From Dehalococcoides mccartyi (lineage in GTDB: Bacteria; Chloroflexota; Dehalococcoidia; UBA2979): a stretch of 64,000 bases of DNA. The DNA lies in NCBI GenBank assembly GCA_945865925.1, contig CAMBFG010000007.1:1-64000 (forward strand), read 5' to 3'. This document shows, piece after piece, positions 59,927 through 64,000 of this stretch; within the stretch, counting starts at the first letter, position 1; each line of letters begins with the position of its first letter. Under the pieces are notes generated by a model. The model had not been told where the DNA came from, did no database searches, and was given only the letters and a program-made list of their open reading frames with translations. The position numbers were made by a program, and so were the translations under genes.

Positions 59927-60447
59927 CGGCGCGGCTGTCGTCCTCGCTGGATGCGTCCTCTGTGGACAGAATGGAGACTGAGATGCGCGTGACTACGACC
60001 CTGTTGGGCGCCGAGGAAACCCTCGAGGTGACCGAGGAGCAGATCTTCGCGTTCGAGCCTGGCATCGGTGGCTTCGAGTCGCTCCGGCGCTACGCCCTCG
60101 TCCGCGAGCAGGACTCCCCGGTCGAGTGGCTGGTCTCGCTGGACGACCCGGACATCTCGTTCGCCGTCCTTGAACCCTTCCTCTTTGAGGCGGACTTCAC
60201 CTTCGAACTCGCCGACCGCGACGTCGAAGCCCTCGGGATGCACGAGCCCGCGGACGCCATGGTGCGTTGCCTGCTCACCCTGAACGAGGACCCCGAGCAG
60301 ATCACGGCCAACCTCCTGGCGCCGCTGGTCTTCTCGCGCCGCACCCACATGGCCCGTCAGATCATCCTTTCGGAGTCGACCTTCTCGCTCCGCACGAAGG
60401 TCTTCGCCGCGGCCGCAGTCGAGGAGCCGCTGCGGGCCTCCGCGTAA
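59923..60447 (+). CDS. fliW: Flagellar assembly factor FliW
   Basis: The 174-residue protein binds CsrA and flagellin, relieving translational repression. FAFEPGIGGFESLRRYALVRE, VEWLVSLDDPDISFAVLEPF and NEDPEQITANLLAPLVFSRRTHMARQIIL are family blocks. The conserved domain starts at about residue 22 (VTTTLLGAEETLEV), so a later start (ATG 59983) is possible. With csrA it forms the usual FliW-CsrA pair. Confidence 0.94.
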   Translation: MTARLSSSLDASSVDRMETEMRVTTTLLGAEETLEVTEEQIFAFEPGIGGFESLRRYALVREQDSPVEWLVSLDDPDISFAVLEPFLFEADFTFELADRDVEALGMHEPADAMVRCLLTLNEDPEQITANLLAPLVFSRRTHMARQIILSESTFSLRTKVFAAAAVEEPLRASA

Positions 60448-60562
60448 CGCCAGCAAGAAACGCCCATCCGAGGGCTACGGACGCGCCCTCCGTCCGCCGA
60501 TGATCCGGCAGGGCGGCCTGCGCCACCCCTCGACGACCGGCTACAGGCAGGGAGGCCACGCT

Positions 60563-60808
60563 GTGCTGATTCTCACGCGCAAGCTCGAACAGGGCATCGT
60601 CATCGACGGCCAGGTGGTCATCCGCCTCCTCGCCATCGAGGGTGAGCGAATCAAGATCGGCGTCGAGGCGCCGAGGTCGATCACCGTCCTCCGCGAGGAA
60701 CTCCTTCGCGAAGTCGCCGACGAAAATCACGCCGCCTCCGCAGCCTCGGCCGCCCACGACCACGCAGACCTCGCCCGCGCCCTCGCTTCCCTGGCCCGCC
60801 CTGCTTAA
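60563..60808 (+). CDS. csrA: Carbon storage regulator CsrA
   Basis: The 81-residue RNA-binding dimer has LILTRKLEQGIVID, VVIRLLAIEGERIKIGVEAPRSITVLREEL. GTG 60563 was chosen because LILTRK follows at once and GGGAGG lies 8 nt upstream. The Ala/His/Asp-rich C-terminal extension is longer than in E. coli. Represses flagellin translation in FliW-containing bacteria; no intact flagellin is in the window. Confidence 0.95.
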   Translation: MLILTRKLEQGIVIDGQVVIRLLAIEGERIKIGVEAPRSITVLREELLREVADENHAASAASAAHDHADLARALASLARPA

Positions 60809-60887
60809 GGCGGCCTGGGTGACTGTCGGGGCCGATACCTCTGATTCCACGAGGGATACGGGAAGCCGCCCCAACTCTCACACTTTG

Positions 60888-60916
60888 TTTACACTTCCCA
60901 TCAGGAACGCTAATCC
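60888..60916 (+). promoter_or_regulatory. Candidate promoter of the two-component operon
   Basis: TTTACA (60888-60893), 17 nt and TAATCC (60911-60916), about 200 bases before the response regulator. The 300-base gap between csrA and the regulator holds also small inverted repeats (e.g. AGCGGTT-GCG-AACCGCT near 60990-61010) but no gene. Confidence 0.4.
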
Positions 60917-61117
60917 GGTGACGGCATTCTCTTCTCTAGGAGAGGGGCCGCCCGGACGGGGTGGTTCGCAGAAACAGGTTGTGGTGGGAGCGGTTGCGAA
61001 CCGCTTCGGCGCTCCCTCGGGGGCACCGGGCCGGCCCTGACCCTTCTCTTCCCCACCAACCAGCTGCCTCACCTCTGACGGAGGCGAGCGGCATGCCGAG
61101 GACCGCAGGCACTCCCG

Positions 61118-61822
61118 ATGACCGCGAAGATCCTCGTCGCCGACGACGAAGCCAACATCATCAAGCTGCTCCGCCTCTACCTGCGCGAAGCCGGGTACGA
61201 GGTCGTCGCTGCGCACGACGGGCGCGAGGCGCTCGAACGGTTCCGCACGGAAGCGCCGGACCTCGTCGTGCTCGACCTGATGATGCCGCACATGAACGGG
61301 TTCGATGTCTGCACTGAGATCCGCAAGGACTCGGACGTACCGGTGATCATCCTCACTGCGCGCTCGGACGATGTCGACAAGATCGTCGGCCTCGAGATGG
61401 GTGCTGACGACTACATCACGAAGCCGTTTAATCCGCGCGAGGTCGTCGCACGGGTGAAGGCCAACCTTCGACGGCGCGACTGGGATAAGAGCGCCGGTGC
61501 GGACGAGGGCGAGCCGCAGGCGGTCACGATCGAGGACCTCACGCTCGACCCGTCGTCACGTGACGTGGTGGTCGCGGGCGAACGCGTCCGCCTCCGCCAG
61601 CGCGAGTTCGACCTGCTCGAGGCGTTCATGCGCCACCCGAACGTGGCGATGGACCGCGAACGCCTGCTCTCGATGGTGTGGGGCGAAGACTTCTTCGGCG
61701 ACGCGCGCACCATCGACGTCCATGTGGCGTGGCTGCGTGACAAGTTGAAGGCGGCGCGCCCGAAGATCGAGACGGTCTGGGGCGTGGGCTACAAACTGGT
61801 GCCGCAACCCGCGGCGTCGTAG
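61118..61822 (+). CDS. OmpR-family response regulator
   Basis: The 234-residue protein has a receiver domain (acid pair DDE at 9-11, phospho-acceptor Asp53 in VLDLMMP, Lys in YITKPFNPRE) and a winged-helix DNA-binding domain (RLRQREFDLLEAFMRHPN, SMVWGEDFFGDARTIDVHVAWLRDKL). ATG 61118. Co-transcribed with the kinase 9 bases downstream. Stimulus unknown. Confidence 0.95.
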   Translation: MTAKILVADDEANIIKLLRLYLREAGYEVVAAHDGREALERFRTEAPDLVVLDLMMPHMNGFDVCTEIRKDSDVPVIILTARSDDVDKIVGLEMGADDYITKPFNPREVVARVKANLRRRDWDKSAGADEGEPQAVTIEDLTLDPSSRDVVVAGERVRLRQREFDLLEAFMRHPNVAMDRERLLSMVWGEDFFGDARTIDVHVAWLRDKLKAARPKIETVWGVGYKLVPQPAAS

Positions 61823-61831
61823 GGCTCCCCC

Positions 61832-63298
61832 GTGTTTGCGAGCTTCCGCGCGCGCCTCATCGTCGGCTTCGCCCTCGTCATTGCCCTCGCGCTGTTCCTC
61901 TCGGCTTCGGGCTTCGTGCTGCTGCTGCGCCAGGAGCAGAACATCGCTGCTGAACAGCGCATCGGGCTCCTCGTGGGGCCAATCTCCGAGGGCACCCGCA
62001 ACCTGCAGCAGGCGGGGTGGCCGATCGAGGTGATCCGCTCACAACTCGTCGAGGTGGCCGACCAGTACGAGTTCCGCGTGCTGCTGCTGGACCAGCAGCA
62101 GCACGTGGTGATGGACACCGCGAACGGACAATCACTGCTCGGCCAGAGCCTCGAGATTCCCGCTGACGGTCCGCGTGAGCAGGTGCGAAACGGCATGGAG
62201 TCGTTCCGCGCGCACCGTGTGAACCGCGAAGGCCGCGACCTGTACCTGTTCACGCAGGCCGATGTCGCCGGCGGCATCGGCGCGGCGGCACAGTCACGGA
62301 TGCCCACCCGCCTCGTCATCGCGGTGCCCGCAGAGGACGTGCATCAGTCGTGGGCGCGGCTGTTGCCGCGACTGGCGCTGGCCGGTGCCGGGGCGGGTAT
62401 CGCCGCCGTGGTCTTCTCGATGATCCTCGCGTCAAGGATCACGACGCCGATCGCGCAGATGACGCGCGCCTCGCAGGCGATGGCGCGAGGCGACCTCGAA
62501 CAGCGCATCGAAGTGGACGGGACTGATGAGGTGGGACGCCTCGCGTCTGCCTTCAACCAGATGTCCTCGCAGATCAGCCGCAGCAACCACGCGATGCGCG
62601 ACCTGCTCGCGGACGTCTCGCACGAACTGAAGACCCCACTCACCTCGATCCAGGGGTTCTCGCAGGCACTCGTCGAGGGCGTTGTCGACCCGCGTGAGGC
62701 CGGCGAACTGATCCACGAGGAGGCGGACCGCATGCGCATCCTGGTCGACGACCTGATCTACCTCGGTGAGATCGAGTCTGGCGCCGTGCGCATGGAGATC
62801 GAAGACGTCGCCGTCGATGATCTCGTGGAGGCGACAGTGCCGAGGCTCCGCCACCAGGCCGAGGAGGCGAGCGTGGGCCTTGAGGCGCGTCCGGGCGCGG
62901 GTGTTACGGTCCGCGCGGACGGCCGCCGTGTGGAGCAGGTGTTCGCCAACCTCGTCGACAACGCGATCCGTTTCGCACGCCGAGGCTCCGCCGTCACCAT
63001 CACCTCGAAGGCGGTCGCGGGCGGCGTCCTCGTGGACGTACACAACGAGGGCGACCCGCTCCCCGAGGACGTGCGCGCGCGCGTCTTCGACCGCTTCTAT
63101 CAGGCCGATACCGCCCGCAGCGGCCGCCACCGCGGCCTCGGCCTCTCGATCGTGCAGGAATTGGTGCAGGCGCACGGCGGCACCGTCGCCGTGGAGTCCA
63201 CCGCCGAGGCCGGCACGACCTTCTCTGTCTTCCTCCCCACCGGCGGCCCCACGAAGCCCACCTCGGTGCCGCCTACGCCGGCTACGTCGAGCGGGTAG
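61832..63298 (+). CDS. Sensor histidine kinase
   Basis: The 488-residue kinase has two spans (about 9-32 and 180-202) enclosing a 145-residue extracytoplasmic sensor, a HAMP domain, HisKA with His264 (DVSHELKTPLTS) and an HATPase with N-box FANLVDNAIRFA and HRGLGLSIVQELVQAHGG. GTG start. Its end overlaps the convergent LLM gene by 17 bases. Confidence 0.95.
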   Translation: MFASFRARLIVGFALVIALALFLSASGFVLLLRQEQNIAAEQRIGLLVGPISEGTRNLQQAGWPIEVIRSQLVEVADQYEFRVLLLDQQQHVVMDTANGQSLLGQSLEIPADGPREQVRNGMESFRAHRVNREGRDLYLFTQADVAGGIGAAAQSRMPTRLVIAVPAEDVHQSWARLLPRLALAGAGAGIAAVVFSMILASRITTPIAQMTRASQAMARGDLEQRIEVDGTDEVGRLASAFNQMSSQISRSNHAMRDLLADVSHELKTPLTSIQGFSQALVEGVVDPREAGELIHEEADRMRILVDDLIYLGEIESGAVRMEIEDVAVDDLVEATVPRLRHQAEEASVGLEARPGAGVTVRADGRRVEQVFANLVDNAIRFARRGSAVTITSKAVAGGVLVDVHNEGDPLPEDVRARVFDRFYQADTARSGRHRGLGLSIVQELVQAHGGTVAVESTAEAGTTFSVFLPTGGPTKPTSVPPTPATSSG

Positions 63299-64000
63299 TA
63301 GCGCTCGTCGTCTCCGCGTCCACGGTCCTGAACAGGTCCACGAAGCGGCCTAATGTCGCCAGCCGCTTCGCCATCGTCTTGCCAGCGGGCGAGACGTGCA
63401 GCGAGGTGATGCCACCATCGCGGTACGCCCTGATCCGGGCCTTCACCATCTCGTCGGTCCCGAGCAGGTTGGACTTGATGACCAGGTCGTCCGGGATGAG
63501 CGCGGCTGCTTCCTCGCGGCGGCGGTCGAGCCAGAGCCGGAGCACTTCCTGCGTCACCTCGCCGTACCCCTGGCGGACGTACGCATCCCGATAGAAGTTG
63601 TGCTCCGGCGAGCCCATCGCTCCCATCTCGAAGGCGAACCCCGGCTTGCGCGGCTGGATGAGCGCATCGAGGTCATCGCCAAACTCGACGACTCCACCGG
63701 CCTGGCGCTCGATCTCGTCGAACGAGCGGCCGGCCGCCTTGGCGCCAGCCCGGATCTCGTCCAGGAAGACGGCGGAGTGCTCCGCCATGAATGAGGAGGC
63801 GATCCATCCGTCCGCGAGTTCACCGGTCATCCGCAGACTCCGCGGACCGAGGGTAGCGAGGTAGATCGGGACGCGCCGCGGCGGTGCGCTCGTCCTGAGC
63901 GCCCGACCCTCGCTGTCGGGCAGCGGCAGCCGGTAGACCTTGCCCTCATACGCCAGGCGCTCCCCGGACATTGCCAGACGGAGGATCTCCACGGTCTCCC
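63282..64000 (-). CDS. LLM-class (F420-dependent) oxidoreductase, C-terminal part (cut by window edge)
   Basis: About 239 C-terminal residues are visible and the frame is still open at base 64000, so the start lies beyond the window. VPIYLATLGPRSLRMTGELADGWIASSFMAEHS, GAMGSPEHNFYRDAYVRQGYG and VIKSNLLGTDEMVKARI match the gene at 31299 closely; they are paralogues. Confidence 0.88.
   Translation of the reverse strand, partial: ETVEILRLAMSGERLAYEGKVYRLPLPDSEGRALRTSAPPRRVPIYLATLGPRSLRMTGELADGWIASSFMAEHSAVFLDEIRAGAKAAGRSFDEIERQAGGVVEFGDDLDALIQPRKPGFAFEMGAMGSPEHNFYRDAYVRQGYGEVTQEVLRLWLDRRREEAAALIPDDLVIKSNLLGTDEMVKARIRAYRDGGITSLHVSPAGKTMAKRLATLGRFVDLFRTVDAETTSATTRST

Overview
This is a GC-rich (roughly two-thirds G+C), gene-dense bacterial chromosome segment. 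The gene content suggests Chloroflexota, possibly a Dehalococcoidia-like lineage; an actinobacterium is the main alternative. Pointers are several F420-type LLM oxidoreductases with cofE and npdG, a sortase with an LPxTG substrate, a c-di-AMP riboswitch, a CsrA/FliW flagellar cluster and cobT-cobS-cobU. The taxonomic call is inference; no marker gene was compared.

Layout. 0-3 kb: end of a methyltransferase gene, plsX, a 44-aa C2H2 zinc-finger microprotein, then a CsoR-family repressor divergent from a thioredoxin gene with a palindromic operator inside the promoter. 3-4.7 kb: an IS3-family element that truncated a nuclease-like gene. 4.7-7.5 kb: an LLM oxidoreductase, a UGA-containing ferredoxin-thioredoxin reductase (FTR) gene, a tRNA-Sec gene, a 21-aa membrane peptide and CsbD. 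7.6-20.7 kb: MFS transporters, crotonases, dehydrogenases, CorA, sortase, hydrolase, flavin reductase. 20.9-24.7 kb: transglycosylase/LytM protein, tRNA-His, PDZ lipoprotein, a flagellin 5' remnant joined to a beta-propeller gene, a Cys-rich protein. 24.7-36.9 kb: a nitrilase-like pseudo-enzyme, FAH hydrolase, histone-H1-like protein, CysS/MshC-type ligase, hemerythrin, a second UGA-containing gene (TlpA-like), an LLM oxidoreductase, P1 peptidase, a Nudix-ATC hydrolase fusion, PIG-L deacetylase, an ABC ATPase. 37-45.8 kb: lexA, a secreted protein, holA, an MFS protein, cofE, npdG, an NMT1/THI5-type ABC transporter. 45.9-53.4 kb: a degenerate protease lipoprotein, a crotonase, an HtrA protease, cobU-cobS-cobT, two GNATs. 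53.5-60.8 kb: a c-di-AMP riboswitch, a zinc-ribbon protein and a compact flagellar cluster (FlgF/FlgG-type rod proteins, FlgM, FlgN, FlgK, FlgL, FliW, CsrA). 61-64 kb: a two-component system and a partial LLM oxidoreductase.

The most striking result is a selenocysteine module. Two unrelated thiol-redox genes are each interrupted by one in-frame UGA exactly where a catalytic cysteine is expected: the last Cys of CPC-x16-CPC-x8-CHC in FTR, and the first Cys of a WASW-C-G-C motif in a TlpA/AhpC-type protein. Each UGA is followed at the same distance by an 8-bp, single-bulge hairpin with GU in its apical loop, as expected of bacterial SECIS elements. A tRNA gene with anticodon UCA, a 6-bp D stem and a long variable arm lies 106 bp from the FTR gene. 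Together these indicate that FTR and the TlpA-like protein are selenoproteins; selA, selB and selD must lie outside the window.
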